Under the pieces are notes generated by a model. It was not told where the DNA came from and did not search any database. It saw only the letters and a program-made list of their open reading frames with translations. A program made the position numbers and the translations under genes. This document shows positions 33,616-40,610 of a stretch of DNA of 40,610 nt, piece after piece (position 1 is the stretch's first letter; each line of letters starts with the position of its first letter). The DNA is from an uncultured Muribaculaceae bacterium (GTDB lineage Bacteria > Bacteroidota > Bacteroidia > Bacteroidales > Muribaculaceae), in contig CAJTQH010000001.1 in NCBI GenBank assembly GCA_910578305.1, forward strand, positions 41,670 through 82,279, given 5' to 3'.

Positions 33616-35385
33616 TCATCTATCCCTGTTCAGGAATTCATCAGCCAATTCGAAGGAATTCAATTGTTTTGCCGAAAAATCCTCAAGATTTTCAGCTTCC
33701 TCGTCATCAGACATTGATACAAAGAAAGTAATCTCATCGGTGCGTTCCCCGAATATCCCTGTTTCCTTGAGCTGCTTCATCGCAGTGATAAGCGCGTCGA
33801 TGAAAAATGCTTCACCCGGGAAATTATTATGATTTTCCCACAGCAAACTACTGAGTTTCACCAATTCGCTGCCATGTCCGTCGGAATAACCCCATTCATC
33901 CGGATGCCATTTACACGCATCATCCGGCTCTTCGCATTCATTCTCAAGGTATTCTATAGTATTAACGGCGAGAAACAGTGAACAGCAGTATCTGTCGGCG
34001 ACCAAAGCCACAGTATAGATATGCTCATCTCCTATTTGTGAGAGTACCTCATGCAAATCTTTTTCAACAGCTTCCCTGATTCTGTCGGCCAGCCCCAGAT
34101 AAAACGGATCTATGCTCTTTGTTTCCTTTGCCGGGACATACGCACCGCGCTCCAACGAATCAATATATTCTTTTGCCTCTTCAGAATCGAGTCGTTGCGC
34201 CTCTTCGAAATACTGATATCCGAGTTCGATATCCTCTTCAGTGCCACGACCGAAAGCGTATGCCACTCCAAGCGCAACGAGCACCTTCTCCTTGATACCG
34301 TCCCATAAATGGTCAATACCCTCTTCTGCTTCCCTAAGATACTCCAATGCCACTTCATCGTCCTGCACCACCCCCATACCGCCCTGACAGCAAATGCCGA
34401 GATAGGCAGCCACCTGAGTTCTGGTGACTTCGCTACATTTGGGATTCTCATACGCTTTCTCAAACCATTGCACAGCTTTGGCATAATCCTGCTCCGCACC
34501 GCCGCATCCTTCAAAATGAAAGTAACCCATCTCGAACTGTCCGGCAGGATGTCCTCCTTTGGCAGCCATTCCATAAAACAGATAGGCCGCCTCGTTGTTT
34601 TCCTCCACAATCTCGCCACCCTCATAGATGTGGCCGGCATTGTATGCACCCTGTGGATCACCACGGTAAGCAGCCTTGGCATAGTATGTCAGTGCCGCCT
34701 GAGGATTATTCTTTTCATGTTCGAGATAGTGTCCGTAGTTGTTGCATATCACAGGCGATATCTCCGCCAACATCTGATAATACGATTCATATGTATCCTG
34801 CTTTATGCCACAAAGCCCGGATCTGCGGATGCTGCAATAATTACCCCAGCCTGCACAGATGCGTCCTTTAAAACTGCGTTCATACCATTTCACAGCTATC
34901 GGGTAGGCCCATGCGTAATAATTGTTTTCCGTCTTGAATTCTTTGGCTAGTTCAGGTTCGACAAGAAGATAGTCACCCCAATAATATACATTACCCACCA
35001 TATAGCAACAAAAAGCATTGCCACGCTCTGCCTGAGAGAGAATCTCCTCAAATGCTTCCTTGAACGAGGCAAACGGCATTCCTCGCTGTACCGATGGTGT
35101 AAAATTGCCGCTTCGGACTGCGCACAATACCCCCGTGGCACTTCCCTTAAGCGCGCTTTTCTGCATCAGCATTGAAGCATTAGCTTCGTCAGGGGTGAAA
35201 CCGGCTCCACTCCATACATATTCCTCACCCATAAAGCACCGGGCAATGAATGCCAGTGCATCGGCATCGCCTTGTTGTGCCGCTTGCATTAGCATTGCAT
35301 ACCCGCGTCGTATCTCTTCACGGTCAAAGCTCGTCCAAATCATGTCTACCGCTTTCACTACGGGCAGACTATATTTACCGTTCAT
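33616..35385 (-). CDS. Sel1-repeat protein with C-terminal DUF4303-like domain
   Basis: A 589-residue protein without signal peptide or TM helices. Residues about 25-420 contain Sel1-like (TPR-related) repeats: AAQQGDADALAFIARCFMGE, AAYRGDPQGAYNAGHIYEGG, AAKGGHPAGQFEMGYFHFEG, AVQWFEKAYENP and LGVAYAFGRGTEEDIELGYQ. From about 430 to the end the pattern (IYTVALVADRYCCSLFLAVN, CKWHPDEWGY, FFIDALITAMKQL) resembles DUF4303, a family often seen among immunity proteins and toxin-linked loci. Function is unknown; a scaffold or immunity role is inferred. It overlaps the upstream gene by 11 nt and ends the minus-strand cluster. Confidence 0.8.
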   Translation of the reverse strand: MNGKYSLPVVKAVDMIWTSFDREEIRRGYAMLMQAAQQGDADALAFIARCFMGEEYVWSGAGFTPDEANASMLMQKSALKGSATGVLCAVRSGNFTPSVQRGMPFASFKEAFEEILSQAERGNAFCCYMVGNVYYWGDYLLVEPELAKEFKTENNYYAWAYPIAVKWYERSFKGRICAGWGNYCSIRRSGLCGIKQDTYESYYQMLAEISPVICNNYGHYLEHEKNNPQAALTYYAKAAYRGDPQGAYNAGHIYEGGEIVEENNEAAYLFYGMAAKGGHPAGQFEMGYFHFEGCGGAEQDYAKAVQWFEKAYENPKCSEVTRTQVAAYLGICCQGGMGVVQDDEVALEYLREAEEGIDHLWDGIKEKVLVALGVAYAFGRGTEEDIELGYQYFEEAQRLDSEEAKEYIDSLERGAYVPAKETKSIDPFYLGLADRIREAVEKDLHEVLSQIGDEHIYTVALVADRYCCSLFLAVNTIEYLENECEEPDDACKWHPDEWGYSDGHGSELVKLSSLLWENHNNFPGEAFFIDALITAMKQLKETGIFGERTDEITFFVSMSDDEEAENLEDFSAKQLNSFELADEFLNRDR

Positions 35386-36184
35386 TGCTATCTGTTTTAT
35401 CGTCTTCGTTTAAAAATCTAAAAGTCAATCGTCGGAAATAGTCGGTCACATCAAAACTCTCCCATTCATGTGTCAGATCAGGAAATTTGCAACTATCGAC
35501 CAAATCCCACAGCCAGCTACGCAACTTGCCGGCATCTGAGGTTACAACCCGATATCCAACAGGTATAGGTTCGATCCATCTGACATACTCCACTTCATAT
35601 TCAGCCTGCACAGGATCACTACCACACCGTCGAATATTTATATATCCTCCATCTTCGCAGGTAAAATCATAAAGCATCCATACGGATTTACCTTCGATAA
35701 TATTCTCAAGAGCAGCCACTACGTCAGCACTACCGAAATAGCGGAAATCTTCCCCGTCGACACTAAGGCTCGGTTCACGCTTCTGTGATGCGGGGCTCAG
35801 TTCCTCGCACGTCCAGAATGTCATGTCGGGCAGTTCGGCAGACTTAAAGAAATCGCACATTATATCGACTGCCGCATCTATGGAAAACCCACTCTGGACC
35901 ATCCGAAGCACCGTTTTTCCAACTCTGAAATATACCGCTACGCGTGAATCATCATAAAATGTAACGGCAAAACACTCCGCTTCACGCACTATCCTGACAG
36001 GCATACATCTTTCAATGGTGACATAACCGTTGATCTCTATCTCATACACTGCCTTCATAATACGAGCATCAGTCACATTTGACGTGCGCTCTCCGCCATT
36101 GTCGGTTATAAGCACATATTGAGACTTAACGGCATTCAATCCGGGACAGGCCCCACGCAGGCGCCTTGAGTCTAATCCATTCAT
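35375..36184 (-). CDS. Protein with two tandem related domains, immunity-like, function unknown
   Basis: A 269-residue soluble protein. I see two copies of a domain of about 110 residues: the first from about 35 (DARIMKAVYEIEINGYVTIE) ending AAVDIMCDFFKSAELPDMTF, the second from about 150 (ADVVAALENIIEGKSVWMLY) ending LRSWLWDLVDSCKFPDLTHE. Such small alpha/beta domains are common among orphan immunity proteins next to polymorphic toxins, but I do not recognise the family. The start could also be a Met at residue 43, which would cut into the first domain, so 36184 is kept. It overlaps the next gene by 11 nt. Confidence 0.72.
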   Translation of the reverse strand: MNGLDSRRLRGACPGLNAVKSQYVLITDNGGERTSNVTDARIMKAVYEIEINGYVTIERCMPVRIVREAECFAVTFYDDSRVAVYFRVGKTVLRMVQSGFSIDAAVDIMCDFFKSAELPDMTFWTCEELSPASQKREPSLSVDGEDFRYFGSADVVAALENIIEGKSVWMLYDFTCEDGGYINIRRCGSDPVQAEYEVEYVRWIEPIPVGYRVVTSDAGKLRSWLWDLVDSCKFPDLTHEWESFDVTDYFRRLTFRFLNEDDKTDSNER

Positions 36185-36242
36185 CTCGGTAGTACAAATA
36201 TTAGTATCAAGCTAATTAAACATGTTTTTTTGACATGTGATG

Positions 36243-36824
36243 TCAGAATGTAAAGAGGAGTCCTTTATTTTGCCGGAGTGCCTCTTCATAAATACCGCAC
36301 AAGGCATCATATGCTTCCGTCCATTCATCCGGCTCTGACTCATACAGCAGATCTTCCGGTTCGGCATTTTCCACCTCATCCCTGTTCTCCGCCAAAATAT
36401 TCAGAATCTCCGCTACCTCATCGCAATCGATAATGCCAAGACCCTCCATCCCGGGATCGACAACCACAGCATCTATCACCACTCTCCGGCCCAAGACAGG
36501 AACTTCTCCTTCTTCAAACACACCGAAGCTCTTGATTACCTCATTCACGGCATCCCACATCTCCCCCAGACCGCAATCGTTATCCACATCATAACATGCC
36601 GTGAGCAGAATATCGAAATAGACCTGAAGCGTCAGTTCACCGAACTCCGCTTCCCATTCTTCATCCAATCCATCACCGGTATAAGGTGATTGCAATTCAT
36701 CCAGATGAGCAGAAATATACTGATGAGCGACACATGGATTGTTGATGCTGTCTTTCATGACAGGTTCTATCTCGGCATGAAATTTCTTTGTGTCAAACAC
36801 AAAAGCCTTATGATCCATACTCAT
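36243..36824 (-). CDS. Acidic hypothetical protein
   Basis: A 193-residue, strongly acidic, soluble protein (MSMDHKAFVFDTKKFHAEIE; later GLDEEWEAEFGELT and ENAEPEDLLYESEPDEWTEA). It is predicted mostly helical, with no signal peptide and no recognised domain. Its ATG overlaps the stop of the upstream helical-repeat gene (4 nt, ATGA), so translation is coupled. High acidity and position fit an immunity-type protein, which is only inference. Confidence 0.72.
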   Translation of the reverse strand: MSMDHKAFVFDTKKFHAEIEPVMKDSINNPCVAHQYISAHLDELQSPYTGDGLDEEWEAEFGELTLQVYFDILLTACYDVDNDCGLGEMWDAVNEVIKSFGVFEEGEVPVLGRRVVIDAVVVDPGMEGLGIIDCDEVAEILNILAENRDEVENAEPEDLLYESEPDEWTEAYDALCGIYEEALRQNKGLLFTF

Positions 36825-37642
36825 ATTTCTTCCTCCGTGATATTAAAATGTTTCAATGCGTTTTTGTATGCTCTTCGTGCATCTCCCCCTCCGGTCTTGC
36901 CTTTGAGGTTTCTCAATATATCCAGAGCATAGTCACGCTTCATGCTTTTGGAAATATCGGACATCAGTTCCTTCATGTCGTTTGTTGCCTTGTCAGCAAG
37001 AATCTGCTGAAATACATTGACCAGGTCTCTGCTTGCCTCATCGCTCATACGCGTAAGAATTTCTGTTTCAAGTGCCGCAATCAATAAGCTGTCGAGCGCA
37101 AAGTAGACAAATTCAATCCAATCCTCCCGAGGCACTTTTTTGACACGCTTGAGTTTTTTATCGATAAACTCTCTGAGTACGATGCTTATCAGGTGTATAT
37201 CCTCTTCCTTGTAATCATAACCGGAGCTATAATAGCTCAACAGACAATACTTCACTATGTCCAACCCGTCTTCGGATCTGAAATAACGCAGAATTCCTTC
37301 TGTTCCTTCCTCTATACGGATAATCATTGCAATAAGTACTGCTTTCTCGCTTGGAAATCTATCAAAAGAAGAGGAATCGATGCTGCGCTCCCTCTTTTTC
37401 AATGCGTCCAATCCTTTGCGACCGTTCAGATTAAATATGCTTTGCGCGGCATCCATGCGCATATAGTTCACTTCATGATATAGTATCGGATACATGTATT
37501 CCAGATACTTGTCATCGTGTGTTTTGCCCATTGCCTGTACAATTGCCCGAGGCAATGGTTCGCCGGATTTTACCGCTTCTTCAATGTCGGCATCAGTGAC
37601 GGTGCATACGGCGTTGTTGTGGTTCAACACTTCGTATTTCAT
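36821..37642 (-). CDS. HEAT-like helical repeat protein, function unknown
   Basis: A 273-residue soluble, largely alpha-helical protein. Residues about 40-110 (YLEYMYPILYHEVNYMRMDA, AQSIFNLNGRKGLDALKKRE) look like HEAT-type paired helices, followed by further helices and a basic C-terminal part (ISKSMKRDYALDILRNLKGK). There is no enzyme motif. It lies 11 nt after the zinc-ribbon/DJ-1 gene and overlaps the next gene, forming one operon. HEAT-like proteins occur among immunity proteins and adaptor subunits; the specific role is unknown. Confidence 0.73.
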   Translation of the reverse strand: MKYEVLNHNNAVCTVTDADIEEAVKSGEPLPRAIVQAMGKTHDDKYLEYMYPILYHEVNYMRMDAAQSIFNLNGRKGLDALKKRERSIDSSSFDRFPSEKAVLIAMIIRIEEGTEGILRYFRSEDGLDIVKYCLLSYYSSGYDYKEEDIHLISIVLREFIDKKLKRVKKVPREDWIEFVYFALDSLLIAALETEILTRMSDEASRDLVNVFQQILADKATNDMKELMSDISKSMKRDYALDILRNLKGKTGGGDARRAYKNALKHFNITEEEI

Positions 37643-37653
37643 TCAATCATGAA

Positions 37654-38535
37654 CTATTTGGAGAAAAGCGAGCAAAAACCTTGCTTGTTGAACTGATAGT
37701 ACATATCGATGCGTTCCGGCGTGTCGTTTTTAAGCAGCAGAAGCAGTTCTTTGGCAAACTCAAGCGCTGCCGAACCGTTGGCCGTCACAATGTCTTTATC
37801 GCTAACCGCCTGTGAATGCACATATCCATTGGAGTTGGTATAATTATCGCCGCCCCAGAGTTTCAGTTGATCCAATCCGTTACCGGTATGCTTGACATCA
37901 TTGAGAAATCCGCACTTGGCCATAAAAGAAGCTCCATTGCAGATTGCACCGACAATCTTATGTCTTTCAATGGCTTTTCTAACAATAGGCTCTACCTGTT
38001 CAGCCACAGAAGTGGTCCATCCGAAACCACCTATCAGCACCAAAGCCGCATAGTCATCGGGCATCGTTTCAAACGAATAGTCAGGCAAAGTACGTAAGCC
38101 ACCTATCGATTTTACAGATTCCATTGTCGGAGCTACAACCTTATTGACATATTTCGGATTCTCTTTCAGCGCAAACTCATCGGAGGCTATGGCTTGTGAA
38201 AGATATACAATCTCATGCGCTGCATAATCCGGCAAAAGTATATACAAGACTTCTTTGCCTGTGACATCACCGCTCCAGCGTTTGAGCCGTGGAAAGAATA
38301 TACGCATCTGTTCCTTCATCTGTTCGACCGTGAGGTTCTGGCCGGAGTTCCGGTTTATCTCATCAGTAAAACGGGCGCAGTGGTCAATCATCTGCTCCAT
38401 AGTCATGTCTTGCGTAAACATTCCTTCTTTATAACAGTAGATACAATAGTCCTCATTGGCAGTACCATCGGCTTCAGTACCAAATATATTGTCTGTGAGC
38501 GGCATCCCACAACTCTGACAGAATTTCATTTCCAT
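37654..38535 (-). CDS. Zinc-ribbon/DJ-1-PfpI fusion protein
   Basis: A 293-residue fusion. Residues 1-90 are a putative zinc-ribbon domain (C6, C9, C31, C34; KFCQSCGMPLTDNIFG and EDYCIYCYKEGMF) with a helical DMTMEQMIDHCARFTDEINR region, like the zf_ribbon_2 family. Residues about 95-293 are a DJ-1/PfpI class I glutamine amidotransferase-like domain with the elbow cysteine C199 in IVGAICNGASF. DJ-1 proteins act as chaperones, glyoxalases or proteases; no specific reaction can be assigned. A second possible start is the ATG 6 nt in. It is the first gene of the minus-strand cluster. Confidence 0.88.
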   Translation of the reverse strand: MEMKFCQSCGMPLTDNIFGTEADGTANEDYCIYCYKEGMFTQDMTMEQMIDHCARFTDEINRNSGQNLTVEQMKEQMRIFFPRLKRWSGDVTGKEVLYILLPDYAAHEIVYLSQAIASDEFALKENPKYVNKVVAPTMESVKSIGGLRTLPDYSFETMPDDYAALVLIGGFGWTTSVAEQVEPIVRKAIERHKIVGAICNGASFMAKCGFLNDVKHTGNGLDQLKLWGGDNYTNSNGYVHSQAVSDKDIVTANGSAALEFAKELLLLLKNDTPERIDMYYQFNKQGFCSLFSK

Positions 38536-38636
38536 AGCGTATGTTTAAAAATTACGAATCTGCATTTTTGAATATCATATACATTATCAGCGACAGCTAT
38601 CACGTCTACCATAAATAACAGCCTGATTTTACAACA

Positions 38637-38644
38637 CAAATTTA
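38637..38644 (-). promoter_or_regulatory. Possible -7 box of the minus-strand island operon
   Basis: The minus strand reads TAAATTTG, about 100 nt before the first ATG. No -33 element was seen. Confidence 0.45.
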
Positions 38645-38716
38645 CTAAAAACAATCAGAACCGGACTCCAGACAATGCAAAAATGAAATTATGGGTGATA
38701 AAAGGCGGGAAATGAT

Positions 38717-38724
38717 TAACTTTG
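38717..38724 (+). promoter_or_regulatory. -7 box of the U32 gene
   Basis: TAACTTTG fits TAnnTTTG, 61 nt before the ATG. A small hairpin (38742-38764, GATGGCGGG pairing with TCCGCATC) lies in the 5' leader. Confidence 0.62.
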
Positions 38725-38785
38725 CAAGTGATTAATCAACCGATGGCGGGCCTAAGTCCGCATCCAACCGTCAATATCAAGCCGT

Positions 38786-40045
38786 ATGAATCGGAAAGAC
38801 TTTGAAATAATGGCTCCTGTGGGAAGCTATGAATCGCTTCACGCCGCCATATCGGCCGGCGCCGATGCCGTGTATTTCGGCGTGGAGGGCCTGAATATGC
38901 GTGCACGATCGTCTGTCAACTTCACTATCGACGACCTGCACCGAATAGCCGACATATGCTCGGAACACGGAGTGAAATCCTATCTCACCGTCAATACCAT
39001 TATCTATGACTCGGACATAGCCACCTGCCATAGCATAATCGATGCAGTGAAGCAGTCGGGCATATCGGCCATCATAGCCTCTGACATCGCTGCAATAAGC
39101 TATGCGCGCAGCATAGGCGTGGAGGTGCACATATCCACACAAGTCAATGTCACCAACATAGAAGCCGTGCGCTTCTACTCGGCTTTTGCCGATGTTATGG
39201 TGCTGGCCCGCGAACTCAATCTCGACCAAGTGGCCGAGATTCACCGCGCCATAGAAGAGGAAAACATCTGCGGACCTTCCGGCGAGAAGGTAAAGATAGA
39301 GATGTTTTGCCACGGTGCCCTATGCATGGCCGTATCGGGCAAGTGCTATCTTAGCCTGCATGAGATGAATTCGAGCGCTAACCGCGGAGGCTGCACGCAG
39401 ATATGCCGCCGAGGATATACGGTGACCGACCGTGAGACAGGCGACGAGCTGGCTGTAGACAACAAATACATCATGTCGCCCAAGGATCTGAAAACGATCC
39501 ACTTCCTCAACAAGATGATCGACGCCGGCGTGCGTGTGTTCAAGATCGAAGGCCGCGCCAGAGGTCCGGAGTATGTCAAAGTGGCCGTGCAGTGTTACAG
39601 CGAGGCCATTGAGTCTATATGCAATGGCAGCTACTCCGACGAGATGATATCTCACTGGGACTCAGAACTGGCCAAGATATTCAACCGCGGTTTCTGGAAC
39701 GGATATTATCTCGGCCAGCGTCTGGGCGAGTGGTCGAGCAAATACGGTTCAAGCGCCACGCGCGTAAAGCAATATGCGGCAAAGGGAGTGCGCTACTTCT
39801 CCAACATCGGTGTGGCCGAATTCCTGCTTGAGTCGGGCGAACTCCACACAGGCGACGAGATAGTGATCACAGGCCCCACTACAGGTGCGCTGATACTCTC
39901 CGTCGACGAGATCCGAGTGAATCTGAAGCCTGTGGACAAAGCCGTGAAAGGCGACAGTTTCTCCATAAAAGTACCTGAGAAAGTGCGTCCCTCGGACCGC
40001 CTGTATGTATGGCGCGACACCTCCGCTTCATCAGATAACCGATAA
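38786..40045 (+). CDS. Peptidase U32 family protein (RNA hydroxylation type)
   Basis: A 419-residue protein of the U32 family. The TIM-barrel-like N-terminal half opens EIMAPVGSYESLHAAISAGA and DAVYFGVEGLNMRARS. The cysteine cluster C175, C180, C187, C203, C207 (FCHGALCMAVSGKCYLS, RGGCTQICRRGY) is the region that binds a 4Fe-4S cluster in E. coli TrhP and RlhA. Those homologues hydroxylate tRNA U34 or 23S rRNA C2501 using prephenate-linked chemistry. FKIEGRARGPEYV and a small C-terminal beta domain follow. Which RNA is modified cannot be determined here. It starts a unit with the downstream alcohol dehydrogenase. Confidence 0.88.
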   Translation: MNRKDFEIMAPVGSYESLHAAISAGADAVYFGVEGLNMRARSSVNFTIDDLHRIADICSEHGVKSYLTVNTIIYDSDIATCHSIIDAVKQSGISAIIASDIAAISYARSIGVEVHISTQVNVTNIEAVRFYSAFADVMVLARELNLDQVAEIHRAIEEENICGPSGEKVKIEMFCHGALCMAVSGKCYLSLHEMNSSANRGGCTQICRRGYTVTDRETGDELAVDNKYIMSPKDLKTIHFLNKMIDAGVRVFKIEGRARGPEYVKVAVQCYSEAIESICNGSYSDEMISHWDSELAKIFNRGFWNGYYLGQRLGEWSSKYGSSATRVKQYAAKGVRYFSNIGVAEFLLESGELHTGDEIVITGPTTGALILSVDEIRVNLKPVDKAVKGDSFSIKVPEKVRPSDRLYVWRDTSASSDNR

Positions 40046-40061
40046 ACATCTCATAAGCATT

Positions 40062-40610
40062 ATGAACAACTTCACATACTGCACCCCCACACGATATATT
40101 TTCGGAAAAGACGCCGAGCTACAGGCCGGCATCCAGTTACGCACCGAGGACATCGACCGCGCACTCGTATGCTACGGAGGCGGATCGGCCGTGCGAAGCG
40201 GTCTGCTCAAGCGCGTTTTAGACTCGCTTGACGAGGCCGGTGTGGAATACATCCTGCTCGGCGGCATAGAGCCTAATCCCACCGATCCGAAAGTGCGCGA
40301 AGGCATAGCATTGGCCCGCGACAACAATGTGAGAGGGATACTTGCCGTAGGCGGTGGCTCGGTCATCGACACAGCCAAAGCCATAGCTGCCGGGGTGCCC
40401 TACGACGGTGATTTCTGGGATTTTTGGGCAGGTAAAGCAGTGATAAACACGGCTCTGCCTGTGGGTGTTGTGCTCACGATACCTGCCGCGGGCAGCGAGG
40501 GTTCGGGCAATTCGGTGATAACCCTGCTCGACGGCATGCACAAGATAAGCCTGCGTACCGACTTTGCGCTGCGCCCCAAGTTTGCGCTGATGAATCCCGA
40601 ACTCACGTTA
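40062..40610 (+). CDS. Iron-containing alcohol dehydrogenase, N-terminal part (3' truncated)
   Basis: An open frame from the ATG at 40062 runs to the window edge (183 codons). It reads MNNFTYCTPTRYIFGKDAE, then ALVCYGGGSAVRSGLLKRVL, the NAD(P)-binding GGGSVIDTAKAIA, and IPAAGSEGSGNSVIT. This matches the N-terminal half of the iron-dependent (type III) alcohol dehydrogenases, closest in style to YqhD/BDH butanol dehydrogenases. It lies 16 nt after the U32 gene stop. The metal-binding histidines lie beyond the window. Confidence 0.93.
   Translation, partial: MNNFTYCTPTRYIFGKDAELQAGIQLRTEDIDRALVCYGGGSAVRSGLLKRVLDSLDEAGVEYILLGGIEPNPTDPKVREGIALARDNNVRGILAVGGGSVIDTAKAIAAGVPYDGDFWDFWAGKAVINTALPVGVVLTIPAAGSEGSGNSVITLLDGMHKISLRTDFALRPKFALMNPELTL

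Noticed and set aside
1..40610. CRISPR arrays, tRNA, rRNA, insertion sequences, integrases, attachment sites
   Set aside because: I found no direct-repeat arrays, cloverleaf-type sequences or transposase/integrase motifs on either strand.

Overview
The window looks like the chromosome of an anaerobic gut Bacteroidales, probably a Muribaculaceae-like lineage (the family is inference). Supporting signs: recurrent TAnnTTTG -7 boxes, the promoter type of Bacteroidota sigma-ABfr; a Bacteroidetes-type frdCAB fumarate reductase; 2-oxoacid:ferredoxin oxidoreductase korAB; GH92 and GH2 glycosidases; a Wzi-family protein; and several Bacteroidetes-only families (DUF4919, a short HTH protein, PEGA-like lipoproteins). 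No phage, IS element, CRISPR array, tRNA or rRNA was recognised.

Layout. 1-1910: end of korA, korB and a terminator. 2004-2118: SRP RNA with its own promoter. 2295-7868 (minus): rel (ppGpp synthetase/hydrolase), a PgpH-type 7TM-HD phosphodiesterase overlapping it by 8 nt, then a small membrane protein and a DUF4919 protein. 7998-9206: PatB/MalY-type aminotransferase, convergent with a GH92 mannosidase (9303-11639, minus). 11765-14676: fmt, a Wzi-like outer-membrane protein and a small lipoprotein. 14916-17284: a gene-free stretch with strong inverted repeats, a short HTH gene, a PD40 propeller protein and an outer-membrane barrel. 17884-22677 (minus): an AraC regulator and frdC-frdA-frdB, with frdA broken by a frameshift. 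22899-26662: glucosaminidase, queF, queC and a membrane-anchored protein resembling four-carbon acid sugar kinases (DUF1537). 26747-29847: GH2 beta-galactosidase, also broken by a frameshift. 30022-31550 (minus): two PEGA-like paralogues preceded by a ~215-nt structured RNA with a near-consensus promoter and a terminator. 31994-33499: catalase. 33616-38535 (minus): five close-packed genes, including Sel1-DUF4303, a tandem-duplicated-domain protein, a helical-repeat protein and a zinc-ribbon/DJ-1 fusion, which looks like an immunity-type or accessory island. 38786-40610: a U32-family protein and the start of an iron-containing alcohol dehydrogenase.

The best leads are the minus-strand structured RNA at 31597-31812 and its relation to the PEGA lipoprotein genes, the divergent membrane-tethered DUF1537-like protein, the 33.6-38.5 kb island, and two out-of-frame small deletions in otherwise intact frdA and lacZ, which need checking as real mutations or assembly errors. 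Several start codons were reassigned because a -7 box lies inside the longest open frame.
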